Below are positions 6,164-13,585 of a DNA stretch of 14,332 bases, piece after piece; the stretch's first letter is position 1; every line of letters begins with the position of its first letter. This stretch comes from Planctomycetota bacterium. Lineage in GTDB: Bacteria > Planctomycetota > UBA8742 > SKZP01 > JAIOTL01. Location of the stretch: assembly GCA_021106775.1 (NCBI GenBank), contig JAIOTL010000352.1:1-14332 (forward strand). The letters are read 5' to 3'. The notes under the pieces are model-generated. The model had not been told where the DNA came from. It saw only the letters and a program-made list of their open reading frames with translations, and made no database searches. Position numbers and translations under genes: made by a program.

Positions 6164-9100
6164 ATGTTTAACAAGATAGCTCTTTTTAGTGTATTCTGCC
6201 TGATTTTCATGTCAACAGGCATATCATATTCATCATCCGACAATTTTATATACGATATAAGTAATGAAAGTAATTTTTTGCAGATTGATCCTGACGATGA
6301 CACTGATTTCGACGATGATTTCGACGAAACACCGAATATTACACCGTTAAACAACATCTTGATAACCGTTAGTGATGATGAAGAAGAAGAAGATGAAGAA
6401 GAAGATGATGAGTTCGGTTTTAGCTTTGGAACAACACATGAAGGCGTGATAACCCGAATCGTTGATGGCACGACGACTTATGATGCCAGCGAAGTCAAAA
6501 TCAGCAAGACATTATTCGAGAACGACATCACTTTTGAAGCGAAAACCTACGATTATTCGCAATTATTCAAGCTTCTGGGTGATAAACTGATTAATACAGG
6601 AACAATTTCAGATACCGCAGTTATCAGACTTAGAAGCACTGAGGACGATAACGTTGACATAATGTTTAAGGATATAATCCAGATAGAGTATCCGCGAACC
6701 TGGCTCGATATCTTTAATATGCTTGTTCCGAGTAATCCCGCAGTTATTGAAGCAGATTTTGCTGACAAACCTGTTCAGCTTTTGGTTGCCCTTAGAGATT
6801 TTCAGGAAAATTACAATCAGGAGCTATATTCAGAAGTCGAAATGGAGATTGATGAGGATGAAGAAGAAGACCTGACAATTATGTCTCCTTTGATGCGTAA
6901 GACTATCAAAGAACAGATACTAAAAATATTGAAAGTGCTTCGAGAGAAACTGCCGAATAATTATCAGATATACCTTGAACTCGGAGATTTCTACTATGCT
7001 GAGAGTCTTTTCAATAAGGAACTTGCTGTTTACATGCTTGCTATTAGCCGTGGAGTTGACGATACAAAAGGTGAAATCGCAAGCAGGCTAGGCAGGTTTT
7101 ATCTTGAGGTTTTGGATCTTCCAAATCAGGCTCTTGAAAGTTTTAATAAGATTAAATTCTGGTATTGCACAAAAACCGACAAACATTTTGCTTCCGAGCA
7201 GGTTCCACCAGCAGAATCACCGTTCAAAGCCGACGCTGACAGTGAACCAACAGAGGATTCTGACGAAAATGAAGAACCAGTGATTTTCAAGCCACCGTCA
7301 GCAGCTGCGTTGGAATCGGCAGTCTTGAAAGTAAAAGCCCTTATCGCAGTTAAAGAATACACAAAAGCTATCAATCTTATTTATTCTCTGAGAGGTTTGT
7401 TCATCAAAATGGCGGATGATTTCGAGCTTCAAAGTCTCATTCCATACGACAAAACACTTGAACTATTTGTACACCATTGCGAGCTTTTACTTGGTATGAC
7501 ACACTTCAAACTTGGTGAATTATACTTTGCCGAGAAAGAATTCCTCAAAGTTCCGCCAGAGTCCTCTTTTTACATCACTTCTCGTATAAATCTGTGTCAG
7601 GTTTATTACTATCAGAAAAGATATACGGACATAAACAACATGCTCTCAATTCTTAGACAGGATGACCCGCTATTTAGGATTGCCTCGAGAATCAACAGGA
7701 TTGCGAATCCAGTGTTAGAACCAGACAGCTTCGATCCTTATGAAACAATGCCTGACAACATTTCGTTTAATCAAGATTATTCGAGAGCATTATGCTTAAA
7801 TGCAATGATGCTTCTCGCTTATGATATGCGTGGGAACAGAGGTGGAGATTTAAATAATCTGCCTAAGCCAAGACGCCAGCAAGTCGTACAATATGCAGTA
7901 AAAGCGATGTATTACGATCCTTTGAATTTCGAACCATATCTGATTATTGCGGAATTCGCATCCAGAAGCGGTGATGTTGACATTCGAAACCAGACAGTAA
8001 AATGGCTAAATCGCGCACTTGCGCTTTCACCGAATAACCCGATAGTGCTTTACAAACTCGCATTTTATTTTGCGACATCCAAAGATATGAAAGTAAAAAG
8101 CTTCGACAAGGCAAGAGAGATTTTACGCAGAATTCTTGAACTTGCTCCTGATTTCACAGATGCTTATATACTTCTTGGTGAAATGCATTATAAGCTTGCG
8201 GAATGGAGAATATCCAAGGATTTCATCGAAGCAGAAGAGCATTTCAAAGACGCTAAAAACTATTTCAACAACGCTCTTATGCTTTCGCCTGAAAGAATTG
8301 ATGTTCGCATGAAAATCGGTTATTGTTACTTGACTCAGATTGAGACAATCAAAGGCAGAATCCAGAAACTCTGGTCACAACACCAGGATATGCTTGAGAA
8401 TAAGGAAATTAAGGACCAGCTTTTAAGCGAACTTGGTTCATTGCAGCAGCTTCTGGATAAAGCGATGGACTTGTTTGACATCGAAAAACTAACAAAACCC
8501 ATTGTAATTGATGTTTTAACGGAGACTGACAGCGGAACTCCTCAGGTAATTTTGTCAAAGGGTGTTGATTCCGGCATGAATAGTAATCTCAGGTTCATGG
8601 TTCGCAATGCTGACGGTTATGTACTCACGCTTAAACCTAAGAGAATAAACTCAATTTACACTACAACCGAAGTTGAAGATTATAATAAGCCTGATGTACC
8701 GCCAGCAATTCTAAATTTACAGATGATTATTAATCTTGGCAGCAAAGTTTATATCAGCAAATTAATGCATCCTAAAATGTTGAAGAATAAAAACCTGCCT
8801 GACTACAGTCTTCACGAAGCATTGGTCGTTGAAGCGTGGGCATCGATGGGGTATATTCATTTTAATCTTGATTTTATTGAAGGTTACCGTGCTCAGCTCA
8901 TGGGTAAAAACTATAATAAAGGAAAGCATTTTAAAAATGCTGAGAAGATATTAAATCGTGTCAAAAAGTTTTGTGAAACTTATATGACAGGCAAAGCAAA
9001 CATACCCGCTTACAAATATGCAATAAAAGCACTTGAAGAAATCGAACGAAATAAAAGGTTGATTCAATGGTCGGAAGAATTTAAGCGCGAAATAATCGGA

Positions 9101-9736
9101 CAGAAAACCAATGCAATTGGAAATCAATGGGTGCTTAATGATGAAAAAGACTCGCATTTATTCTTCTACTCGCTTGCAGACAAACCCGGGCTTACAATTT
9201 ATACTGAACCTAACGATTTTTGTTCAGGTGATATCACGACATTAACAAAGTCGGAAGATGAGATAGTTTTCGTGGCAATTGAAATGCAATGTAATGTGCG
9301 AAAAACATCGTTGATGCCGAAGATTGGCGAGTTGCAATACGGTTTCATCGTCGAAGTTATCAACAGAGAAATGGACACCCTAATTGCATCGTTGACTGTC
9401 AGAATTAGACCTATTGATAAAAAGATAATTGTTATCAGCAAGGACGACAAAGATATAGAAAGTACCGAGATGGTATTGCCCGAACGGAGTTTTGCTTCAA
9501 GCATTCTGAAACTTAGGCTGGAAAGACGTTTTGTGGACAAGCAGGCAAAATTTTATCTAATTATCGACAATAGTGTTGAGGTAGAGATTGACAATTTACC
9601 GAGTTACCTTAAAACACAAGTGCAGGCGTCGGGGAGTAATACGCTGAATGTCGGAATGTCGTTAATGGTCACAAAAGGCAAGCCTCTAACGTTTGACATC
9701 AACAAAATCAACATCGTACGCCAAATCCTCGAATAA
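6164..9736 (+). CDS. Large secreted acidic TPR-repeat protein of unknown function
   Basis: I do not recognise this 1190-residue protein. Residues 1-25 are a Sec signal peptide (hydrophobic core ALFSVFCLIF, small residues after) with no lipobox, so it should be periplasmic or secreted. The mature start is very acidic: DPDDDTDFDDDFDE at 42-55 and SDDEEEEDEEEDDEF at 70-84, with further acidic patches at 225-236 and 357-371. Residues 245-720 are mostly helical hairpins of TPR type, clearest at 610-720 (for example ALALSPNNPIVLYKLAF and ILELAPDFTDAYILLGEMHY), with unusual long linkers. A small beta domain at about 778-866 contains VILSKGVDSGMNSNLRF. The last ~200 residues are beta-rich and end like a LamG/DUF1080-type sandwich (LKLRLERRF, FYLIIDNSVEVEIDN, FDINKINIVRQ); this fold call is tentative. 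It has its own promoter; ssrA follows. A scaffold or envelope-assembly role is possible but unproven. Confidence 0.85.
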   Translation: MFNKIALFSVFCLIFMSTGISYSSSDNFIYDISNESNFLQIDPDDDTDFDDDFDETPNITPLNNILITVSDDEEEEDEEEDDEFGFSFGTTHEGVITRIVDGTTTYDASEVKISKTLFENDITFEAKTYDYSQLFKLLGDKLINTGTISDTAVIRLRSTEDDNVDIMFKDIIQIEYPRTWLDIFNMLVPSNPAVIEADFADKPVQLLVALRDFQENYNQELYSEVEMEIDEDEEEDLTIMSPLMRKTIKEQILKILKVLREKLPNNYQIYLELGDFYYAESLFNKELAVYMLAISRGVDDTKGEIASRLGRFYLEVLDLPNQALESFNKIKFWYCTKTDKHFASEQVPPAESPFKADADSEPTEDSDENEEPVIFKPPSAAALESAVLKVKALIAVKEYTKAINLIYSLRGLFIKMADDFELQSLIPYDKTLELFVHHCELLLGMTHFKLGELYFAEKEFLKVPPESSFYITSRINLCQVYYYQKRYTDINNMLSILRQDDPLFRIASRINRIANPVLEPDSFDPYETMPDNISFNQDYSRALCLNAMMLLAYDMRGNRGGDLNNLPKPRRQQVVQYAVKAMYYDPLNFEPYLIIAEFASRSGDVDIRNQTVKWLNRALALSPNNPIVLYKLAFYFATSKDMKVKSFDKAREILRRILELAPDFTDAYILLGEMHYKLAEWRISKDFIEAEEHFKDAKNYFNNALMLSPERIDVRMKIGYCYLTQIETIKGRIQKLWSQHQDMLENKEIKDQLLSELGSLQQLLDKAMDLFDIEKLTKPIVIDVLTETDSGTPQVILSKGVDSGMNSNLRFMVRNADGYVLTLKPKRINSIYTTTEVEDYNKPDVPPAILNLQMIINLGSKVYISKLMHPKMLKNKNLPDYSLHEALVVEAWASMGYIHFNLDFIEGYRAQLMGKNYNKGKHFKNAEKILNRVKKFCETYMTGKANIPAYKYAIKALEEIERNKRLIQWSEEFKREIIGQKTNAIGNQWVLNDEKDSHLFFYSLADKPGLTIYTEPNDFCSGDITTLTKSEDEIVFVAIEMQCNVRKTSLMPKIGELQYGFIVEVINREMDTLIASLTVRIRPIDKKIIVISKDDKDIESTEMVLPERSFASSILKLRLERRFVDKQAKFYLIIDNSVEVEIDNLPSYLKTQVQASGSNTLNVGMSLMVTKGKPLTFDINKINIVRQILE

Positions 9737-9894
9737 GAGAGTTTGTTGTATGGTATCGATTTTTAAGCTGGTGTGCTTTATCCCTCAAAACTGGTCTATT
9801 GTGCATTCCGATTATATTTAATTAATTTCAGGAACTTTTATCGCATTGAAAATGTGAAATAAATAAGAAATTTGGTGCAATGGGCAGATTTTTA

Positions 9895-9903
9895 TGATAT
9901 AAT
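9895..9903 (+). promoter_or_regulatory. Extended -10 promoter of ssrA
   Basis: TGA-TATAAT is a full extended -10 element (TG at 9895-9896, TATAAT at 9898-9903) 19 bases before the mature tmRNA 5' end. No well-spaced -35 is seen (TTGGTG at 9872 is 20 bases away), which extended -10 promoters tolerate. The short leader would be removed by RNase P. Confidence 0.55.
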
Positions 9904-9922
9904 GTCGTACTCGCAGTAACCT

Positions 9923-10293
9923 GGGGGTGAACCGGTTTCGACGGGGGTGAAGAACCGTCGGCTGCAGGTCGAGGTTAATCAGCCACCTCGTAAAAAGCTG
10001 ATTAGGCAAAATAACTGCCACACCTAATTACTCAATGGCGGCATAAACTGCTGCTCGGAACTTGTTGATTTGTCGAGGCTCAGCATGTTCCGTAAGCCAC
10101 TCGACTCGCGGATGCTCGTTCTCAGGGGGCGGACGCTAAAAAACACTTGAGATAGCGGAAGTTGGCGCCAGCCGTTCGGCGCTTTCCAACGCGAAAAGAA
10201 CCTTCCTCGGAAGTATAAATTGCTCGGATAAACTTGTAGATGCTGGCGTGGAACACGCTTCGGACGGGGGTTCGACTCCCCCCACCTCCACCA
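9923..10293 (+). ncRNA. ssrA: Transfer-messenger RNA (tmRNA)
   Basis: tmRNA with SmpB rescues stalled ribosomes and tags the unfinished peptide for proteolysis. The one-piece, 371-nt form is seen. The 5' GGGGGUG pairs with CACCUCC at 10283-10289, followed by discriminator A and an encoded CCA. The conserved GGTTTCGACGGGG follows the 5' stem. The T-arm is GGGGG-TTCGACT-CCCCC just before the 3' stem. Pseudoknot PK1 is clear: CGAGGT (9970-9975) with ACCTCG (9985-9990), interlaced with AATCAGC (9977-9983) and GCTGATT (9997-10003). The stretch CCTCGTAAAAAGC is nearly the same as in E. coli. No clear T-run hairpin terminator was found just after the CCA. The 3' end of ssrA is a classical integration site, and accessory-looking DNA begins here. 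Confidence 0.97.
10017..10046 (+). other. tmRNA tag-peptide reading frame (ATPNYSMAA, stop)
   Basis: The frame was set by matching AAAATAACT|GCC with E. coli AAAATAGTC|GCA, whose GCA is the resume codon. It reads GCC ACA CCT AAT TAC TCA ATG GCG GCA TAA. With the alanine carried by tmRNA the tag would be A-ATPNYSMAA. The final MAA departs from the common LAA but still ends in the AA that ClpXP-type proteases need. An alternative in-frame earlier resume codon (GGC at 10005) would add GKIT; the aligned one is preferred. Confidence 0.7.
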
Positions 10294-10325
10294 TTTTCAA
10301 TGTCCTGCAATGATTTTATTTATTA

Positions 10326-10510
10326 TTATTTTTCTTCTTTATCAAATTCTTCGAGAATCTTTTGTCTTAATTCATAATATAAATCAAATGTAACTTCTTT
10401 GTTATCATTATATACAACAGTTCCCAAAAAACCATGACCCCATTATATCCTTCGAAAACTTTTCTGCATATACTTCAACAGCACTTAATTGTAATGCATA
10501 ATAATTTACT
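10326..10510 (-). pseudogene. Remnant of an unrecognised gene, frameshifted
   Basis: Two minus-strand frames join into one protein-like stretch. From about 10510 to 10441 it reads YYALQLSAVEVYAEKFSKDIM. After a one-base slip at the GGGG near 10438-10441 it continues as GHGFLGTVVYNDNKEV and ends LRQKILEEFDKEEK before a TAA at 10328-10326. Without the slip each frame stops at once. Composition and codon use look coding. No start codon or ribosome site is evident, and the N-terminal part merges into AT-rich DNA overlapping the lipoprotein promoter, so only the C-terminal end of a gene seems to survive. I do not recognise the family. It lies just 33 bp after ssrA. Confidence 0.45.
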
Positions 10511-10517
10511 ATATAAT
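10489..10517 (+). promoter_or_regulatory. Promoter candidate for the lipoprotein gene
   Basis: TTGTAA (10489-10494) and a perfect TATAAT (10512-10517) are separated by 17 bases on the + strand. The lipoprotein start is 69 bases beyond. The -10 sits inside the left arm and loop of a strong dyad (10504-10533), which suggests control by a DNA-binding protein. Confidence 0.45.
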
Positions 10518-10533
10518 GTATGATATAGTAAAT
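10504..10533. promoter_or_regulatory. 11-bp perfect inverted repeat over the -10 element (possible operator)
   Basis: ATTTACTATAT at 10504-10514 and ATATAGTAAAT at 10523-10533 are exact inverted copies around AATGTATG. A dyad over a -10 is a common repressor-site arrangement. The sequence is AT-rich, and no regulator gene is nearby, so a structural hairpin is the alternative. Confidence 0.4.
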
Positions 10534-10585
10534 AATTATGTGCAATATGCAATTATTCTAATTCGTCATTTACATAAGGTGTATT

Positions 10586-11908
10586 ATGAGAAATTTTACT
10601 TATCTTTTTCTTATACTCTCATTTGTAGTATTTAACTCTTCATGTCATTGCAATTCAGAAAATAGCAAACAAGTTGTGAAAAAGAATTCAAATACTACAC
10701 TGTTGCTTAATGGTTACAATAATGAAGAAGGTACATTCTTGTTTCAATCCTATGATTTATCTGAGAAGATGAATCCTAAACCAAGAGACCAATTCTCGAT
10801 AAAACTTAAACAAAGTAAATACAAATACATTTTCCCAATTGCTTCAACAGATAAATACATCTGTTTTCAAGGTGCAGATGAAAGCTATTTTAGACGCGAA
10901 GAAGATGATGAACCAGAACATACCTTGATGCTTTATAAGATTGGACAAGATGCAAAGGAGAAACCAATATTTGAAGTAAAGTATAAATTATATCCGGGAA
11001 CTGCGTATCACGTTATTGGTGATCAATTATTCGTTGGATGCAATAACGAAGTTAGATTAGCAACACTCAAAGATGATAAGATTACTATGAAGACATTGTA
11101 TAACTTCGATGGGACCGATGGCAGCTGGAATTATAATAATAAAACTATTGATGCTTTCGTTGAGTTTGGTGAAAATAAATTGCTGGCAATAGATGATGTA
11201 ATTGCTCCTTTTTATGGATTCATCTTTGATATAAAAAATCCCACCAATCCGAAATATACTGAAACTATTGATTTGCCTACATATATCAATCTTCATTATG
11301 AAGATGCTGTCAGCGATAAAGATACAATATATGCTCTTGGTTATTACGGATTTAGAACTGGTGAAGGTTTTCTGATTTATGCTTTAAAACACGTGAAGGG
11401 TAAATTTTATATTAAATATATTTATCAAATTGATACAGATAAAGAGATAGATGAAGAAATACAAAGGAAATATTGGGATTACCCTCTTCTGCGGAGAAAA
11501 TTATATATAGTTGGAGATAAGATTCTGCTTATCGGAGTAGATGGATTAATTGAATTGAGTACAAATCCAGAAGTAATAAAAGCAGGAAATGAAAAAGTGC
11601 TATCTGTGGAAGATTACAATGATGACAGTTATTTAAAAGCTAAGAATATTCTTATTGATGCGAATAAGGTTATGAAAGTTCATAAATTCAATGGTATAAT
11701 CACCTCAATTGCAGTTAATGATGACATTGTTTATGCTTTGATGATCGATTCGATTAAACCTCAAACCAAATCGAAATCTGACGATATGAATTCAACTGAT
11801 AAGAAAAATAAGTTGTTGGTTCTAAAGTATGACAAAGAAAATAAGCTGGAAACAATTAAAACAATAGATGTCGATAAAAGACTAACAGGAATATTCAACA
11901 ACAAATAA
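10586..11908 (+). CDS. Probable lipoprotein with beta-propeller-like repeats, function unknown
   Basis: The 440-residue protein starts with a lipoprotein-type signal: RN, a hydrophobic core (FTYLFLILSFVVF) and SSC, with C20 the likely lipidated residue; N at -3 is atypical, so lipidation is probable rather than certain. The rest is beta-rich with repeated patterns of propeller blades such as IGDQLFVGCNNEVRLATL (144-161), FIFDIKNPTNPKYTETIDLP (212-231, much like the LVIVD repeat), DTIYALGYYGFRTGEGFLIYAL (246-267) and VGDKILLIGVDGLIELS (309-325). It should face the periplasm or sit on the outer membrane. AAGG 7 bases before the ATG is the ribosome site. Charged K/D-rich residues 389-408 form a linker before the last blade. 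Codons from residue 370 to the stop recur at 12812-13025 as a decayed copy. No enzymatic motif is seen. Confidence 0.8.
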   Translation: MRNFTYLFLILSFVVFNSSCHCNSENSKQVVKKNSNTTLLLNGYNNEEGTFLFQSYDLSEKMNPKPRDQFSIKLKQSKYKYIFPIASTDKYICFQGADESYFRREEDDEPEHTLMLYKIGQDAKEKPIFEVKYKLYPGTAYHVIGDQLFVGCNNEVRLATLKDDKITMKTLYNFDGTDGSWNYNNKTIDAFVEFGENKLLAIDDVIAPFYGFIFDIKNPTNPKYTETIDLPTYINLHYEDAVSDKDTIYALGYYGFRTGEGFLIYALKHVKGKFYIKYIYQIDTDKEIDEEIQRKYWDYPLLRRKLYIVGDKILLIGVDGLIELSTNPEVIKAGNEKVLSVEDYNDDSYLKAKNILIDANKVMKVHKFNGIITSIAVNDDIVYALMIDSIKPQTKSKSDDMNSTDKKNKLLVLKYDKENKLETIKTIDVDKRLTGIFNNK

Positions 11909-11934
11909 CAAAATATATGTCAGTCATTGTTAAT
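11694..11934 (+). repeat. Direct repeat, copy 1 (3' end of lipoprotein gene)
   Basis: This 241-bp stretch covers the last ~71 codons of the lipoprotein gene and 26 bases past the stop. It is matched nearly base for base by 12812-13052 in the same orientation. By eye I find about 15 differences, including one deletion and one insertion in copy 2. Confidence 0.9.
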
Positions 11935-11940
11935 AATTTC

Positions 11941-12254
11941 ATGGAAGCTTTGAAGCAACATTATAAATTTTTTTTGCCATCTCAGCTTTCGTCGCTTTTC
12001 TGTTAACATTTCCCATTGTTTACTCTTTTCAAATACTAATGATAGTTTATACTCGGAACCCACTTTTTCAAAATAAGAATATTTTGCTGGTTTTTTCTGT
12101 GAAAAATGGTAAAAATTATTGGACGGAAGATACTCAAAATGATGCCCTCACTGAAATCTATCAACAAGATGAGTTCAAAATATTGAAACCGAACTTTGAG
12201 AAAGATCTCAGAAACTCAATTGAAATCATTATTCAAGGAATAAAATCAAGTTAG
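11941..12254 (+). pseudogene. Small single-span membrane protein gene interrupted at a run of eight T
   Basis: An ATG at 11941 opens MEALKQHYKFF, then meets T8 (11968-11975) and stops at 12006. Reading on one base back after the run gives AISAFVAFLLTFPIVYSFQIL, continuous with the open frame MIVYTRNPLFQNK that ends KSS at 12254. Joined, this is a ~104-residue protein with one strong N-terminal membrane helix and a soluble tail with a hydrophilic, charged end. The tail alone (start 12039) would lack the membrane helix. Causes could be a real frameshift mutation, a sequencing slip in the T run, or productive slippage: T TTT TTG at 11970-11976 is a -1 slippery heptamer. The family is not recognised, and there is no strong ribosome site. 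The SRPBCC gene follows after 21 bp, suggesting co-transcription. Confidence 0.5.
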
Positions 12255-12275
12255 GAAAAATAAGGAGAATGTATA

Positions 12276-12782
12276 ATGACACATCACACAGAAAAAACAA
12301 TCAAAGTTAATGTTCCTGCTGAGAAAATTTGGCAAGTACTGGCGGACTTCAGCAGTGTTGAAAGATTTGCAGTGACAATAAAAACATCACCTATCGTTAA
12401 TGATGTAAAATCAGGATTGGGGGCAAAACGAAAGTGTACCTTTAATAATGGCTCGAGCCTGGTTGAAGAGATTATTGACTTCCGGGAAGGGCAAGGTTTC
12501 AAAATGGTGCTTTCCGATTATTCGCTACCGCTAAAGAGTATGCATTCAGAAATGGGGATTAGAAAGATTGATGAAAACATCAGTGAAATTTACATGTCAA
12601 CTGATTTTGTGGTGAAGGGAGGTCCACTAGGACGGCTAATGGGACATTTTTTAATGCGACCTGCAATGAAAGGAGTTTTCAAGAAGCTTTTGAGTGGCTT
12701 GGCCTATCATTGCGTAACTGGAAAACTAGTTGGTGAAAAATTACCACCTAATGAAGAACTGGCTAAAATAGTTATCAGTTAG
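12276..12782 (+). CDS. SRPBCC superfamily protein (polyketide cyclase/START-like)
   Basis: The 168-residue protein has the SRPBCC helix-grip fold, which encloses a hydrophobic cavity for lipids, hormones or polyketides. The N-terminal pattern EKTIKVNVPAEKIWQVLADF followed by SVERFAVTIKTSPIV is the classic opening (first strand, then helix with W19). Alternating strands follow (GAKRKCTFNNGSSLVEEIIDF; GQGFKMVLSDYSLPLKSM; SEIYMSTDFVVKGG), and a long C-terminal amphipathic helix begins about 120 (LMGHFLMRPAMKGVFKKLL). There is no signal peptide. The ATG has AAGGAG 8 bases upstream, one of the best ribosome sites here, so it is well translated. The ligand is unknown. It is the second gene of a pair with the small membrane gene, and the pair is flanked by the 241-bp direct repeats. 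Confidence 0.88.
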   Translation: MTHHTEKTIKVNVPAEKIWQVLADFSSVERFAVTIKTSPIVNDVKSGLGAKRKCTFNNGSSLVEEIIDFREGQGFKMVLSDYSLPLKSMHSEMGIRKIDENISEIYMSTDFVVKGGPLGRLMGHFLMRPAMKGVFKKLLSGLAYHCVTGKLVGEKLPPNEELAKIVIS

Positions 12783-12811
12783 CTTCTCATTTCTCCGCAG
12801 CATATTGAATT

Positions 12812-13025
12812 GTATAATCACTTCAATTGCAGTTAATGATGAAATTGTTTATGCTTTTATGATCGATCGATTAAACCTCAAACCAAACCGAAATCTGACG
12901 ATATGAATTCAACTGATAAGAAAAATAAGTTGTTGGTTCTAAAGTATGACAAAGAAAATAAGCTAAAAACAATTAAAACAATAGATGTCGATAAAAGATT
13001 AACAGGAATATTCAACCACAAATAA
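12812..13025 (+). pseudogene. Decayed second copy of the lipoprotein gene 3' end
   Basis: The sequence repeats codons 370-440 of the lipoprotein gene (for example ITSIAVNDE and the run through DKKNKLLVLKYDKENK). A lost T at GATCGATCGATT (original GATCGATTCGATT) shifts the frame and brings a TGA within about 15 codons. The original stop TAA is preserved at 13023-13025. There is no start codon or ribosome site, and it begins abruptly after AATTG. It cannot encode a working protein. It shows that either the whole gene or its 3' end was duplicated and then eroded. Confidence 0.85.
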
Positions 13026-13052
13026 TTAAATATATGTCAGACATTGTTTAAT
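12812..13052 (+). repeat. Direct repeat, copy 2
   Basis: This is the partner of 11694-11934, equal in length (241 bp) and in the same orientation. It extends 27 bases past the copied stop codon (TATATGTCAG-CATTGTT-TAAT), so the duplicated unit is DNA-defined and not limited to the coding sequence. The two copies bracket 877 bp. After it, 13053-13184 is a non-coding-looking stretch in which I see nothing except a strong but orphan ribosome-site-like GAGGAGGG at 13141-13148 before ATG 13154. Confidence 0.88.
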
Positions 13053-13184
13053 ATGTTTATACAGTAAATCAGTTTTTAGATGCACATGGCGGTGTGGAAG
13101 ATGTTTAATTTTGAATTCTTATTTATTTGTTGGAGTGGGAGAGGAGGGATTTGATGGAATCAGGGGTGAAAGGGCACAAAGTAA

Positions 13185-13585
13185 AGAAGACTTCAATATA
13201 CAAATGCAGTTTATCGGGCAAAACCTGATAACACCGATTTATACTTGTCCGTTGCTGACTGCACAAAAGCAATTAAACTTGAACCGGAAATGCTGACACA
13301 TACAATACTCGAGGTAAGGCTTTCAATGAATTGAATGAGTTTATGAAAGCTATCGCGGATTACACAAGGGCAATTGAATTCGACTCAGAAGATGCTGATT
13401 CCTACGATTCCCGTGGCTATATATTTAGCGGTCAGAAAGAATATGGCAAGGCAATTAAAGATTACAGGAAAGCTATTGAATGTTTTAACGATACTGAGTT
13501 AATCGAAATAACTCTCGAAAAAATCGATCTTACTCAACAAATAAAAGAAAAAGTCAACGAACTAAAGGATATGGAAAACTATTGA
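13185..13585 (+). pseudogene. TPR-repeat protein gene, 5'-truncated and frameshifted
   Basis: Two frames combine into successive tetratricopeptide repeats. The first (open from 13185) reads AKPDNTDLYLSVADCTKAIKL, up to EPE at 13289. After a missing A (GGAAATGCT where GGAAAATGCT is expected) the second continues ADTYNTRGKAFNELNEF, then MKAIADYTRAIEFDSEDADS, then YDSRGYIFSGQKEYGKAIKD, and ends MENY at 13585. Repeats carry the TPR pattern Y..RG.....EY.KAI.DY.KAIE. No start or signal peptide exists in frame; a frame from ATG 13154 with a strong GAGGAGG site stops at 13228 and would need a second shift to join. The piece from 13331 (TTG start) could be translated alone, but no ribosome site supports it. 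It resembles TPR proteins common in Bacteroidota-type genomes. Confidence 0.7.

Noticed and set aside
10122..10310. Open frame on the minus strand within ssrA
   Set aside because: It lies inside the tmRNA and its apparent Gly-rich N-terminus is the complement of the T-arm and CCA end.
12039..12254. Independent 71-residue gene starting at 12039
   Set aside because: There is no ribosome site, and the frame continues upstream through a coherent membrane helix to the T8 run, so the ATG is probably internal.
13111..13296. Open frame of 61 codons before the TPR remnant
   Set aside because: It begins in a non-start context, crosses the TPR remnant in the wrong frame and has no recognisable pattern; the TPR frames explain the DNA better.
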